Source of the DNA: Desulfatibacillum sp. | GTDB lineage: Bacteria > Desulfobacterota > Desulfobacteria > Desulfobacterales > SpSt-501 | NCBI GenBank assembly: GCA_020725555.1 | Contig: DYEU01000023.1 | Coordinates: 62,001-126,000, forward strand | Length of the DNA stretch: 64,000 nt | Reading direction: 5' to 3' | Part shown: piece after piece, positions 48,519 through 57,062 of the stretch | Layout: every line of letters starts with the position of its first letter | How positions within the stretch are numbered: the stretch's first letter is position 1 | Translations under genes and position numbers: made by a program | Notes under the pieces: generated by a model | The model's input: only the letters and a program-made list of their open reading frames with translations | Database searches by the model: none | What the model was told of the DNA's origin: nothing

Positions 48519-50066
48519 ATGACCGCAGAGAAGATCCAGGAACTCACCGCCCGGCGCGGCGCGATCCTCGCCGGCGGCGGCGAGAAGGCCGTGGCCAAAC
48601 AGCACGAGTCGGGGAAACTCACCGCGCGCGAGCGGATCGGCCTCTTGCTCGACCCGGACAGCTTCGTCGAACTCGATGCCTTCGTCCGCCACCGCTGCAG
48701 CGAATTCGGGATGGAGAAGACCGAGATCCCGGCGGAGGGGGTCGTGACCGGCTACGGCACGATCGAGGGCCGCACGGTCTACGTCTATGCCCAGGATTTC
48801 ACAGTCATGGGCGGCTCTTTAGGCGAGATGCACGCCAAGAAAATCTGCAAGGTGCTCGATCTCGCGCTCAAGACCGGCGCGCCGGTCGTGGGCCTCAACG
48901 ACTCCGGCGGGGCCCGCATCCAGGAAGGGGTCGATGCGCTCTCCGGGTACGGGCAGATTTTCTTCCGCAACACGCGCGCCTCCGGGGTGATCCCCCAGAT
49001 CGCGGCGATCCTGGGGCCGAGCGCCGGGGGGGCGGTCTATTCGCCCGCGCTCATGGACTTCACCTTCATGGTCGACCGCACCAGCCAGATGTTCATCACC
49101 GGGCCCCAGGTGATCAAGGCCGTGACCGGCGAGGAGGTCTCGGCCGAGGATCTGGGCGGGGCCATGACCCACAACCGCACCAGCGGGGTCGCCCACTTCT
49201 TCGCCAAGGACGATCGCGTCTGCCTCGCCGAAATCCGGCGGCTGCTCGGGTACCTGCCCTCGAACAACCTCGAATCGCCGCCCCGCCTCGAGCCCACCGA
49301 CGACCCCGAGCGCCGCGACGAGACGATGAACGCGATCCTGCCGGCCTCGCCCAACCGCTCCTACGACATGCGCAAGGTCATCCGCGGGCTGGTCGATCAC
49401 GGGGAGTTCCTCGAAGTCCACGCGCACTACGCGGTCAACATCATCGTCTGCTTCGCGCGCCTGAACGGCCGCAGCATCGGCATCATCGCCAACCAGCCCG
49501 CCCATCTCGCGGGCTGCCTCGACATCAACGCCTCCGACAAGGCGGCGCGCTTCATCCGCACCTGCGACGCCTTCGGCATCCCGCTGTTGAACCTCGTGGA
49601 CGTCCCCGGCTTCCTCCCCGGCACCCACCAGGAATACGGCGGGATCATCCGCCACGGGGCGAAAATGCTCTACGCCTACTCCGAGGCGACGGTGCCCAAG
49701 GTGACCCTGATCCTGCGCAAGGCCTACGGGGGCGCCTACCTGGCGATGTGCAGCCGGGACCTGGGGGCCGACATCGTCTACGCCTGGCCAACGGCCGAAA
49801 TCGCCGTCATGGGGCCGGAGGGCGCAGCGAACATCATCTTCCGGCGCGAGATCGCCGCCGCGGCCGACCCGGAGGCGGCGCGCAACGAAAAGATCGCCGA
49901 GTACCGCGACCGCTTCGCCACCCCCTACATCGCCGCGGCCCGCGGCTACGTGGACGACGTCATCGAACCCGCCTCCTCGCGCCGCGCCCTCATCCGCGCC
50001 TTCGAGGCCCTGCAGGGAAAACGGGACGTGCTTCCGCCCAAGAAGCACGGCAACCTGCCGGTGTAG
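48519..50066 (+). CDS. mmdA: Acyl-CoA carboxylase/decarboxylase carboxyltransferase subunit (MmdA-like)
   Basis: A 515-residue carboxyltransferase of the propionyl-CoA carboxylase beta / methylmalonyl-CoA decarboxylase alpha family. The acyl-CoA site is GVVTGYGTIEGRTVYVYAQDF and LNDSGGARIQEGVDAL. The carboxybiotin site is LVDVPGFLPGTHQEYGGIIRHGAKMLYA (quoted only in outline: GFLPG and GIIRHGAK), followed by RKAYGGAYLAM. The start at ATG 48519 gives MTAEKIQELTARRG. OadG-like and beta-subunit genes downstream point to the sodium-pumping methylmalonyl-CoA decarboxylase rather than an ATP-driven carboxylase. Confidence 0.88.
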   Translation: MTAEKIQELTARRGAILAGGGEKAVAKQHESGKLTARERIGLLLDPDSFVELDAFVRHRCSEFGMEKTEIPAEGVVTGYGTIEGRTVYVYAQDFTVMGGSLGEMHAKKICKVLDLALKTGAPVVGLNDSGGARIQEGVDALSGYGQIFFRNTRASGVIPQIAAILGPSAGGAVYSPALMDFTFMVDRTSQMFITGPQVIKAVTGEEVSAEDLGGAMTHNRTSGVAHFFAKDDRVCLAEIRRLLGYLPSNNLESPPRLEPTDDPERRDETMNAILPASPNRSYDMRKVIRGLVDHGEFLEVHAHYAVNIIVCFARLNGRSIGIIANQPAHLAGCLDINASDKAARFIRTCDAFGIPLLNLVDVPGFLPGTHQEYGGIIRHGAKMLYAYSEATVPKVTLILRKAYGGAYLAMCSRDLGADIVYAWPTAEIAVMGPEGAANIIFRREIAAAADPEAARNEKIAEYRDRFATPYIAAARGYVDDVIEPASSRRALIRAFEALQGKRDVLPPKKHGNLPV

Positions 50067-50081
50067 GGGAAAGGCCCGCCG

Positions 50082-50534
50082 ATGGACACCTGGGAAAAGC
50101 TCGATCTCGGACTCGTGATGACGGTTCTCGGCATGGGGATCGTGTTTCTGGTCCTCATCTTTCTCACCCAGCTGATCGGCCTTTTCGAACGCTTCTTCGG
50201 GGCCCGGAAAGGCCCGGCGGCCGGGGAACAAAAGGCGCTCCCCCCGGAGACGGCGCGGGAACGCGCGGCTCCCGCACCGAGGCCTTCGCCGGCGCCGGCC
50301 GCCGCCCCCGCCGCACCCGCCGCCCCGCAGCAGGCCCCCCCGGCCCCGCAGCCGGCGGCCGCCGCCGCACCCGCGGTGCGGCCGGCCGTCGTCGCCGCGG
50401 TGATGGCCGCGGTTTCGGCCTACCTCCAGTCCGAGGCCCTGGCCCTTGCGCCGCCCGTGCGGCGGCTCCCCGACGACCTTTCCTTCTGGGGCCGCGCCGC
50501 CCGCCTGGAGCAGATGATGTCGCGCCGGCTCTGA
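50082..50534 (+). CDS. OadG-like small membrane subunit of a sodium-pump decarboxylase
   Basis: A 150-residue protein. One N-terminal membrane helix (residues 10-35, LVMTVLGMGIVFLVLIFLTQ) is typical of OadG/MmdD. About 60 residues of Pro/Ala linker follow, then a short helical domain (PAVVAAVMAAVSAYLQSE). It lacks the biotin-attachment motif (M-K-M). It assembles the decarboxylase on the membrane. It lies between mmdA and the beta subunit. Confidence 0.8.
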   Translation: MDTWEKLDLGLVMTVLGMGIVFLVLIFLTQLIGLFERFFGARKGPAAGEQKALPPETARERAAPAPRPSPAPAAAPAAPAAPQQAPPAPQPAAAAAPAVRPAVVAAVMAAVSAYLQSEALALAPPVRRLPDDLSFWGRAARLEQMMSRRL

Positions 50535-50599
50535 GCCGGGGGCCGAAAACGCCCACCCTGCCTCCCGCCGCACGCAACGCTGGAAGAGGAGACCTCGGC

Positions 50600-51811
50600 A
50601 TGTCGATCGGGCAGTCGATCCTCAAGTTCCTGGAGACGATGGGCTTTGCCGCCATGACCTGGCAGGAGGGGGTCATGATCGGCGTCGCCTGCGTCCTCAT
50701 CTATCTCGCCCTCAAGAAAGGCTTCGAGCCGCTTCTTCTTCTGCCGATCGGCTTCGGGGTGCTTCTCGGGAACCTCCCGCTCGCCGGCCTCATGGCCCCC
50801 CCGGTCTACGAGACGGTGATCGACCCGCGCACGGGCCAGGCGGTCCAGGAGATGAAGGAGGTGGGGGGCCTGATCTACTACATCTACCAGGGGGTCAAGC
50901 TGGGGATCTACCCGCCGCTCATTTTTCTCGGGGTGGGCGCGATGACCGATTTCGGCCCGCTCATCGCCAACCCCCGCAGCCTCCTCCTCGGCGCGGCGGC
51001 GCAGTTCGGGATCTTCACCACCTTCCTGGGGGCGCTCCTGCTCGATTTCCTGCCGGGCATCGCCTTCAGCCCCCAGGAGGCGGCCTCGATCGGCATCATC
51101 GGCGGGGCGGACGGCCCGACGGCGATCTACCTGACCGCCCGGCTCGCCCCGCATCTCCTGGGCCCCGTCGCCGTCGCGGCCTATTCCTACATGGCGCTCG
51201 TCCCGCTCATCCAGCCGCCGATCATGAGGCTGCTCACCACGAAAAAAGAGCGCGAGGTCGTGATGGAGGAGCTGCGCGAGGTGTCGCGCACGGAGCGGAT
51301 CGTCTTCCCTCTGGTCGTGACCGCCGTCGTCTCCCTCATCCTGCCCGCGGCCGCACCGCTCGTCGGCATGCTCATGCTGGGGAATCTCCTGCGGGAGGCC
51401 GTCTCCATGCAGCCGATCATGAACCGCCTGCTCAAGACCGCGCAGAACGAGCTCATCAACATCGTGACCATCCTGCTCGGCGTCTCGGTCGGCGCCACCG
51501 CCAGCGGGCCGCTCTTCCTCAACCCGAAGACGCTCGGGATCATCCTGCTCGGCGTTTTCGCCTTCGCCGTCGGCACGGCGGGCGGGGTGCTGCTCGGGAA
51601 GGTCATGTACCGCACCTCGGGCGGCAAGGTGAACCCGCTGATCGGCTCGGCGGGCGTTTCGGCCGTGCCGATGGCCGCGCGGGTTTCCCAGACCGTGGGC
51701 CAGCAGTACAACCCCTCGAACTTCCTGCTCATGCACGCGATGGGGCCGAACGTGGCGGGCGTCATCGGCTCCGCCGTGGCCGCGGGGGTTCTGCTCGCCA
51801 TGCTGGGCTGA
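50600..51811 (+). CDS. mmdB: Sodium ion-translocating decarboxylase subunit beta
   Basis: A 403-residue membrane protein with about ten helices. The conserved IGADGPT-type helix is seen as IIGGADGPTAIYLT, which holds the Asp that carries sodium. The C-terminal GVSAVPMAARVSQ and the NFLLMHAMGPNVAGVIGSA segment are the second conserved block. It couples decarboxylation of the carboxybiotin carrier to Na+ export. Start ATG 50600 after GGAAGAGGAG. Confidence 0.93.
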   Translation: MSIGQSILKFLETMGFAAMTWQEGVMIGVACVLIYLALKKGFEPLLLLPIGFGVLLGNLPLAGLMAPPVYETVIDPRTGQAVQEMKEVGGLIYYIYQGVKLGIYPPLIFLGVGAMTDFGPLIANPRSLLLGAAAQFGIFTTFLGALLLDFLPGIAFSPQEAASIGIIGGADGPTAIYLTARLAPHLLGPVAVAAYSYMALVPLIQPPIMRLLTTKKEREVVMEELREVSRTERIVFPLVVTAVVSLILPAAAPLVGMLMLGNLLREAVSMQPIMNRLLKTAQNELINIVTILLGVSVGATASGPLFLNPKTLGIILLGVFAFAVGTAGGVLLGKVMYRTSGGKVNPLIGSAGVSAVPMAARVSQTVGQQYNPSNFLLMHAMGPNVAGVIGSAVAAGVLLAMLG

Positions 51812-51980
51812 GGGGGTCTCGGCCGGGCGGCGTCGCCCCGACCCGGATCCGGAAAACCACGCTTCACGACGGCGGTCCCGGCACGCGCTGCGCCGGCGGG
51901 CGCCGCCGCCTCAGGGATCGGCCGCAGTCCGCCCCCACCCCCGGCCGCAGCCGGAGAATCCGCCCGCCCGGCAGCCGCTT

Positions 51981-52997
51981 TTATACCCCGTAGTAGCTTC
52001 GGTACCAGGAGACGAAGCGCGCGATTCCCGTCTCGAGGGGGGTCGCCGGCCGGAAGCCGACGTCGGCCGCCAGATCCTCCACGTCCGCGTAGGTCGCCGG
52101 CACATCGCCCGCCTGGAGCGGCAGGTACTCCCGAAGCGCCTTCTTTCCCAGCGCCTCCTCGATCACGGCGATGAAGCGGTCGAGCTCCACGGGCCGGTTG
52201 TTGCCGATGTTGTAGATCCGGTAGGGGGCGTAGGAGGAGCCGGGGTCGGGCCGGTCGCCGCGCCAGGCCGGGTCCGGGGCCGGCGGCCGGGCCATGACGC
52301 GCACAACCCCCTCGATGATGTCGTCGATGTAGGTGAAGTCCCGTTGCATGCGGCCGTAGTTGAAGACCCGGATGGGGCGGCCCTCGAGAATCGCCTGCGT
52401 GAAGAGAAAAAGCGCCATGTCGGGACGCCCCCAGGGGCCGTAGACGGTGAAAAAACGCAATCCCGTGCAGGGCAGGCCGAAGAGGTGGCTGTAGGCATGG
52501 GCCATGAGCTCGTTGGCCTTTTTGCTCGCCGCGTAGAGCGACACGGGGTGATCGACGTTGTGGTGCACGGAAAAGGGCATGAGCGTGTTCGCCCCGTAGA
52601 CCGAGCTCGAGGAGGCGAACACGAGGTGCCGGACACCGCCGCGGCGGCAGCCCTCGAGCACGTTCACAAAGCCCGCGAGGTTCGCTTCCACGTAGGCGTG
52701 CGGGTTCTCGAGCGAGTAGCGCACCCCCGCCTGCGCCGCGAGGTGGACGACGACCCCGAAGCGCCCCTCGGCAAAGAGCCGGCCCATGCCGTCGCGATCG
52801 GCGAGGTCGAGCCGGTGAAAGGAAAAGCGCGGGTACCCGGCAAGGATGGCCAGGCGGTCTTCCTTGAGCCGGACGCTGTAATAGGGGTTCAGATTGTCGA
52901 GGCCGGCCACGGGACGGCCCTCCTCGAGCAGCCGGCGGCAGAGGTGGAAGCCGATGAACCCCGCCGCCCCCGTGACCAGAACGTGTTCTTCTTCCAT
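51981..52997 (-). CDS. NAD-dependent sugar epimerase, UDP-glucuronate 4-epimerase-like
   Basis: A 338-residue extended [24 protein letters not shown] is the NAD site and [10 protein letters not shown] the catalytic Yxxx[19 protein letters not shown] and [20 protein letters not shown] are typical of UDP-glucuronate 4-epimerases that supply galacturonate to surface polysaccharides. The start is ATG 52997; a GTG three codons earlier is possible. Paired with a second epimerase upstream, but no glycosyltransferase is present. Confidence 0.87.
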   Translation of the reverse strand: MEEEHVLVTGAAGFIGFHLCRRLLEEGRPVAGLDNLNPYYSVRLKEDRLAILAGYPRFSFHRLDLADRDGMGRLFAEGRFGVVVHLAAQAGVRYSLENPHAYVEANLAGFVNVLEGCRRGGVRHLVFASSSSVYGANTLMPFSVHHNVDHPVSLYAASKKANELMAHAYSHLFGLPCTGLRFFTVYGPWGRPDMALFLFTQAILEGRPIRVFNYGRMQRDFTYIDDIIEGVVRVMARPPAPDPAWRGDRPDPGSSYAPYRIYNIGNNRPVELDRFIAVIEEALGKKALREYLPLQAGDVPATYADVEDLAADVGFRPATPLETGIARFVSWYRSYYGV

Positions 52998-53040
52998 CAC
53001 CGGCACCTTTCCAAGATTGAGTTAGCGGGCCGGGAGCGGC

Positions 53041-53979
53041 TCAGCTCCCGGCCGGCGCCCGGCGATACCAGGCGAGGGTCCGGGAGAGCCCCTCCTCGAA
53101 GGGGACCTGCGGCACGAACCCCAGGCGCCCGGCCGCCTCGTCGATCGCCGCCACCGAGCGCCGGATGTCACCGGGCCGCGGCGGAAGATGCCGCGGGCTG
53201 CGGCCGCAGCCGGTGAGCGCCGCGATTTCCCGCCAGAGGGTGAGGATGTCGACCTCGCGTCCCGTGCCCACGTTGAAGACCCCGACCTCCGTCGAGCGGG
53301 AGGCCCGCAACAGCGCCTCGACCACGTCGGCGACGTAGATGAAATCCCGCGTCTGGCCCCCGTCCCCGTAAATGAGCGGGGCCTCGTCGGCGAGGGCCCG
53401 GGTGAGGAAGATCGAGATCACCCCCGAGTAGGGCGAGGAGGGGTCCTGCCGCGGCCCGAAGACGTTGAAGAAGCGCAGGCTCGCCGTGCTCAGCCCGAAG
53501 AGGCCCTCGTAGACCGAAAGGTAGTGCTCGGCGGCGAGCTTCTGGACGGCGTAGGGCGAGCGCGGCCGCACCGCGTGGTCCTCGCGCTTGGGAAGCCGCG
53601 GGTCGTCGCCGTAGACCGCGCTCGAGCTGGCGAAAACGACCCTCCGGACGCCCGCCGCGCGCGCGGCCTCGAGCAGCGAAAGCGAGCCCATCTCGTTGAC
53701 GGCCGCCGACCCCAGCGGGTCCTCGACCGTCTTCTGCACCGAGACCACGGCGGCGAGGTGGAAGACCCGCGTGCAGCCGGCCACCGCCCGCCGCACGTCG
53801 TCCCCGTCGCGGATGTCGCCCTCGAGGAACTCGATCCGCCCGCGCACGGCCGCAAGGTGTTCGACCCGTCCGCTGGAGAGGTCGTCGAGCACCCGCACGG
53901 CGAACCCCTCGGCGACAAGCCGCTCGACCAGATGCGAGCCGATGAACCCCGCCCCTCCCGTCACGAGCACCGTTTCCAC
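53041..53979 (-). CDS. NAD-dependent sugar epimerase, UDP-GlcNAc/UDP-Glc 4-epimerase-like
   Basis: A 312-residue extended SDR. NAD site VTGGAGFIGSHLVERLVAEG, then FASSSAVYG and catalytic SPYAVQKLAAEHY. FFNVFGPRQDPSSPYSGVIS resembles the WbpP/TviC-type UDP-GlcNAc 4-epimerases. It is probably cotranscribed with the next epimerase gene (43 bp apart) and provides precursors for envelope polysaccharide. Confidence 0.87.
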   Translation of the reverse strand: METVLVTGGAGFIGSHLVERLVAEGFAVRVLDDLSSGRVEHLAAVRGRIEFLEGDIRDGDDVRRAVAGCTRVFHLAAVVSVQKTVEDPLGSAAVNEMGSLSLLEAARAAGVRRVVFASSSAVYGDDPRLPKREDHAVRPRSPYAVQKLAAEHYLSVYEGLFGLSTASLRFFNVFGPRQDPSSPYSGVISIFLTRALADEAPLIYGDGGQTRDFIYVADVVEALLRASRSTEVGVFNVGTGREVDILTLWREIAALTGCGRSPRHLPPRPGDIRRSVAAIDEAAGRLGFVPQVPFEEGLSRTLAWYRRAPAGS

Positions 53980-54079
53980 CTTCGCAGATCCTCCGGACGC
54001 GGCGGCCGAACGCGCGTTTCCTTATCTCGACAGCATAGCCCGGGCGATCCTTCCGCTCAAGGCCGCCGCCGCGGCGGCC

Positions 54080-55006
54080 TCAGAGCCGGGCCCCGAGGGC
54101 GAGCCAGCCCGTGTAGGTGAACGCCGAGAGAAGCGTGCTGAAGGAGATCGCCGCGGCGGCGAACTCGTGGTCGGCCCCCATCTGGCGGGCGAGCACGTAG
54201 GCCACGGTCGCCGTGGGCGTTGCGAGCAGAATCAGGGCCGGGAGGAAATCCTCGGGCGCGGCCCCCAGCGCGAGAAAGGCGGCCAGGCCGATCGCCGGCA
54301 TGAGCAGGAGCTTGATCAGGCTGCAGCCGAACACCGCGGCCAGCCGCGAGCGCATGAGTTCGAAGGATAGCGAGGCGCCGATGATGAGCAGCGCCAGCGG
54401 GAGGGCCATGCCGGCCAAGATGGCGAGGCTGCGCTCGAGGACGGGGTGCAGCCCGACGCCGGCCGCGGAGACGAGCAGCCCGCCGAGCGCGGAGAGAATG
54501 ACCGGGTTTTTCGCCATCCGGGCCGCGGCCGCAAGCCCGCCCGGACCCCGGACCCCGCCTGCGGCGTGGAGCTGCAAGACGACCACGCTCAACGCGTTGT
54601 TGAGGATCATCATGAAGCCGGTGAGAATGCTCGCCCGCGCCAGCCCCTCGGGCCCGAGAAAGTAGAGGGCGACGGCCAGGCCGATGTAGCCCTGGTTGCC
54701 GTGGAAGGAATCCTCGATGAAGGCCCCCCGGAGCCGGGGCTCCATGCCCACGGCCAGGGCCGCAAGCCACGCCGCGCCGCAGGCGGCGAGCATCGACCCC
54801 AGGGTCACGGCGGCGACGAGGGGCTTGAAATGGACTTCGAGCGAGGCCCGGGCGACCGCCGAAAAGACCATCGCCGGAATGGCGAGGTAGAAGACCAGCC
54901 GGTTGGCGGCGGCGAGGAACTCCGGGGGGAGAAGCCCCCGGCCCCGGGCCGCCCAGCCGATCGCGATCACGGCGAAGATGGGGACGATGGTCGCCAGAAT
55001 GGGCAT
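54080..55006 (-). CDS. AEC (auxin efflux carrier) family transporter
   Basis: A 308-residue protein with about ten membrane helices. MPILATIVPIFAVIAIGWAA starts it. FIEDSFHGNQGYIGLAVALY holds the conserved GN-G motif of the family; the ATPTATVAYVLARQMG segment is near the C-terminus. AEC proteins export or import organic acids, including malate and malonate. Its place beside the hydroxyacid gene block may be relevant. Substrate unknown. Confidence 0.87.
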   Translation of the reverse strand: MPILATIVPIFAVIAIGWAARGRGLLPPEFLAAANRLVFYLAIPAMVFSAVARASLEVHFKPLVAAVTLGSMLAACGAAWLAALAVGMEPRLRGAFIEDSFHGNQGYIGLAVALYFLGPEGLARASILTGFMMILNNALSVVVLQLHAAGGVRGPGGLAAAARMAKNPVILSALGGLLVSAAGVGLHPVLERSLAILAGMALPLALLIIGASLSFELMRSRLAAVFGCSLIKLLLMPAIGLAAFLALGAAPEDFLPALILLATPTATVAYVLARQMGADHEFAAAAISFSTLLSAFTYTGWLALGARL

Positions 55007-55114
55007 GCCGTCGCTTCGTCTCCGTCCTTGACGCGCCGCGGTGCCGGAAGTAAGGTTTGTGCGGTGCAGCGCCGCGGTGTTAGAGCACCCCTTCCCTGCT
55101 CTGGCAAGAGAAAA

Positions 55115-55354
55115 ATGACCGCCACCGCCGCCATTCGCCTTTACCTCTACGCCGGCCTGAAGGGGCTCGTCCCCGATTGCCCGGAGGAGATCCCGATCTC
55201 ATCCGGCACCACGGTGGCCGATCTCCTTGCACGGCTGGGAATCCCACCGGAAAAGATCCATCTCGTCTTCGTGGACGGAAAACGAAGCGACCTGAGAGAG
55301 GCCCTGCAGGGCGGCGAGCGGGTCGGCGTCTTTCCCCCCGTGGGCGGAGGCTGA
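55115..55354 (+). CDS. MoaD/ThiS-family beta-grasp protein
   Basis: A 79-residue ubiquitin-like protein with a Gly-Gly-type C-terminus (VGVFPPVGGG). YAGLKGLVPD, SGTTVADLLARLGIP and VFVDGKRSDL follow the MoaD/ThiS layout. Such proteins carry sulfur as a C-terminal thiocarboxylate, for molybdopterin, thiamine or tungstopterin enzyme systems. It ends in three glycines rather than two. No activating enzyme is next to it. It lies directly before the tctC regulatory region. Confidence 0.78.
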   Translation: MTATAAIRLYLYAGLKGLVPDCPEEIPISSGTTVADLLARLGIPPEKIHLVFVDGKRSDLREALQGGERVGVFPPVGGG

Positions 55355-55385
55355 AAACGGGGACGACTTTCCGACCGGTTTTCAG
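55351..55385. promoter_or_regulatory. Inverted repeat upstream of the tctC promoter (possible activator site)
   Basis: CTGAAAAC (55351-55358) and GTTTTCAG (55378-55385) form a perfect 8-bp inverted repeat with a 19-bp spacer. Its inner end is 85 bp upstream of the sigma-54 -24 element. That is close to the 92 bp between the first inverted repeat and the larA promoter. The left arm covers the stop of the MoaD-like gene. Confidence 0.4.
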
Positions 55386-55469
55386 CACGGCGCCCAAAAT
55401 TGGTCATAGAGCCCGGACGGGGAGCTGCGTGGTTCGCGAGGATTGCTCGTGTTTTCGGCACCCCGCAGA

Positions 55470-55485
55470 TGGCAGCGCTTTTGCA
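55470..55485 (+). promoter_or_regulatory. Sigma-54 (-24/-12) promoter of tctC-tctB-tctA
   Basis: TGGCAG-CGCTT-TTGCA matches the -24/-12 consensus at GG and GC with exact spacing. Transcription would start near 55496 and leave about 54 nt to tctC. TTTCGGCA, identical to a half-site before larA, lies at 55453-55460. Confidence 0.8.
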
Positions 55486-55549
55486 AAGGGTTTCAGGCCC
55501 GGATGAAAGACACCCCCAACCCCCAGCGCAACACGTCAGGAGGTACGGC

Positions 55550-56515
55550 ATGAAGCGGATGACCCAGCGGTTGGTTTTCTTTCTGATCGTCGGCGTGACC
55601 TTCTCGCTCGCCCTCGGGGGCTACGCCGCCGCTCAGGACAAGTACCCCTCGAAGCCGATCACCTATCTCGTCACCTTCAACCCCGGCGGGCAGTCCGACC
55701 GCGAGGCCAGACGGCAGCAGCCGCTGCTCGAGAAGATTCTCGGCCAGAAAATCCTCGTCGACTACAAGGTCGGCGGCGGCGGGGCCCTGGGCTGGAGCGA
55801 GCTTGTGCGCTCCAAGCCCGACGGCTACCTGATCTGCGGCATCAACATCCCGCACATCATCCTGCAGCCCATGCAGCAGGAGACCGGCTACAAGACCGAG
55901 CAGATCGTCCCTGTCGCCCTCTTCCAGCGCACCCCTCTCGCCCTCGCCGTGTTGAAAGACAGCCCCTACAAAAATCTCAAGGAACTGGTCGAGGCGGCGA
56001 AGGCCAAGCCCGGGGAGATCAGCATCGGCGGCTCCGGCACCTTCTCCGGACACCACATCGCGACGCTCCGGCTGCAAAAGCTCGCCGGGGTGAAGTTCAA
56101 TTACGTCCCCTTCACCGGTGCCGCCCCGCAGATGACGGCCTTCCTGGGCGGCCACGTGAACGCCATCTTCGGCAACTCCGACGACCTGGTCAAGCATGCC
56201 GACACGATCCGCGTTCTCGGGACAGCGGATGAGACGCGCTTTTTCGGGTTCCCCGACGCCCCGACCTTCAAGGAAGGGGGCTACGATCTCGTCGAGGCGA
56301 TCGACCGCGGGATCGCCGTGCCGCCGAACACGCCCGAGCCCGTTCTCAAAAAGCTCGAGGCGGCCTTCCTGCAGATCGCCAAGGACCCCGAGATCCAGGG
56401 GCAGATGAAAAAGGAGGGCTTCGTGCCGCTCGCCATGGGCCATGCCGAGAGCAAGGCCCACATCGCGAAGATGACGGAGATCTATCGCGAGATCGCCAAG
56501 GACATCAAGAAATAG
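55550..56515 (+). CDS. tctC: Tripartite tricarboxylate transporter substrate-binding protein (TctC family)
   Basis: A 321-residue periplasmic binding protein. The signal peptide ends about residue 28 (GGYAAAQ). The mature start YPSKPITYLVTFNPGGQSD contains the family ligand loop. GGGGALGWSELVRSKPDGYL and GSGTFSGHHIATLRLQKLAG are further family segments. It captures a carboxylate and delivers it to TctAB. GGAGG 7 nt before the ATG. It is the first gene of the TTT operon, under a sigma-54 promoter. Confidence 0.92.
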   Translation: MKRMTQRLVFFLIVGVTFSLALGGYAAAQDKYPSKPITYLVTFNPGGQSDREARRQQPLLEKILGQKILVDYKVGGGGALGWSELVRSKPDGYLICGINIPHIILQPMQQETGYKTEQIVPVALFQRTPLALAVLKDSPYKNLKELVEAAKAKPGEISIGGSGTFSGHHIATLRLQKLAGVKFNYVPFTGAAPQMTAFLGGHVNAIFGNSDDLVKHADTIRVLGTADETRFFGFPDAPTFKEGGYDLVEAIDRGIAVPPNTPEPVLKKLEAAFLQIAKDPEIQGQMKKEGFVPLAMGHAESKAHIAKMTEIYREIAKDIKK

Positions 56516-56537
56516 ATCGCGAAAGGAACCGGCACCG

Positions 56538-57011
56538 GTGGTCGCGAACCGACGTTCCGCAGACATCGCCTCGGGCGTGTTCCTCGCGCTCCTGGGCGTG
56601 GTGGTCTTTGCGGCATCCACGACGATCGACGAGGGTGCGGGGGGGCAGCTCCACCCCCGCACCTTTCCCATGATCCTCGGGGCGATGCTCGTGCTGGGGG
56701 GCGGGGCGCTCGCCGTGCGCACGGCGCTTTCGCGCCCCGGCAGCGCCAAAGCCGTGCCCTGGCCGGACCGCAACGGCGCACGGCTTTTGTTCATCGCCCT
56801 GGCGGGCCTGTGCGGCTACGTGCTGCTCTCCCAGTTGCTGGGTTTTCTGGTAAGCTCTTTTCTCTTCGTCCCCTGGTTCATCCGCACCTTCGGCCGTTAC
56901 GGGCATTTCCTCGCCTGGTCGTGCGCGGTGGGGGTCGTCCTCTTTTTGTATGTCGTGTTCATCCGGCTGCTGCAGCTCAGCCTCCCGACCGGCCCATTTC
57001 CCTTTTTCTGA
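56538..57011 (+). CDS. tctB: Tripartite tricarboxylate transporter small membrane subunit (TctB family)
   Basis: A 157-residue membrane protein with four hydrophobic segments (about 11-28, 42-60, 83-100, 122-148). GTG start at 56538, with AAAGGA upstream. QLHPRTFPMILGAMLVLGG is a typical TctB feature. It partners TctA. Confidence 0.88.
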   Translation: MVANRRSADIASGVFLALLGVVVFAASTTIDEGAGGQLHPRTFPMILGAMLVLGGGALAVRTALSRPGSAKAVPWPDRNGARLLFIALAGLCGYVLLSQLLGFLVSSFLFVPWFIRTFGRYGHFLAWSCAVGVVLFLYVVFIRLLQLSLPTGPFPFF

Positions 57012-57062
57012 TCCCGCCGCCGGAGGCCGCCGCACGACCGGATCCCCTGGGGAGACCGCTCG

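Noticed and set aside
48416-51811. A frame of 1131 codons that would fuse an N-terminal extension to MmdB
   Set aside because: The first two thirds lie out of frame over mmdA and the OadG-like gene. MmdB begins at ATG 50600 behind its own ribosome site.
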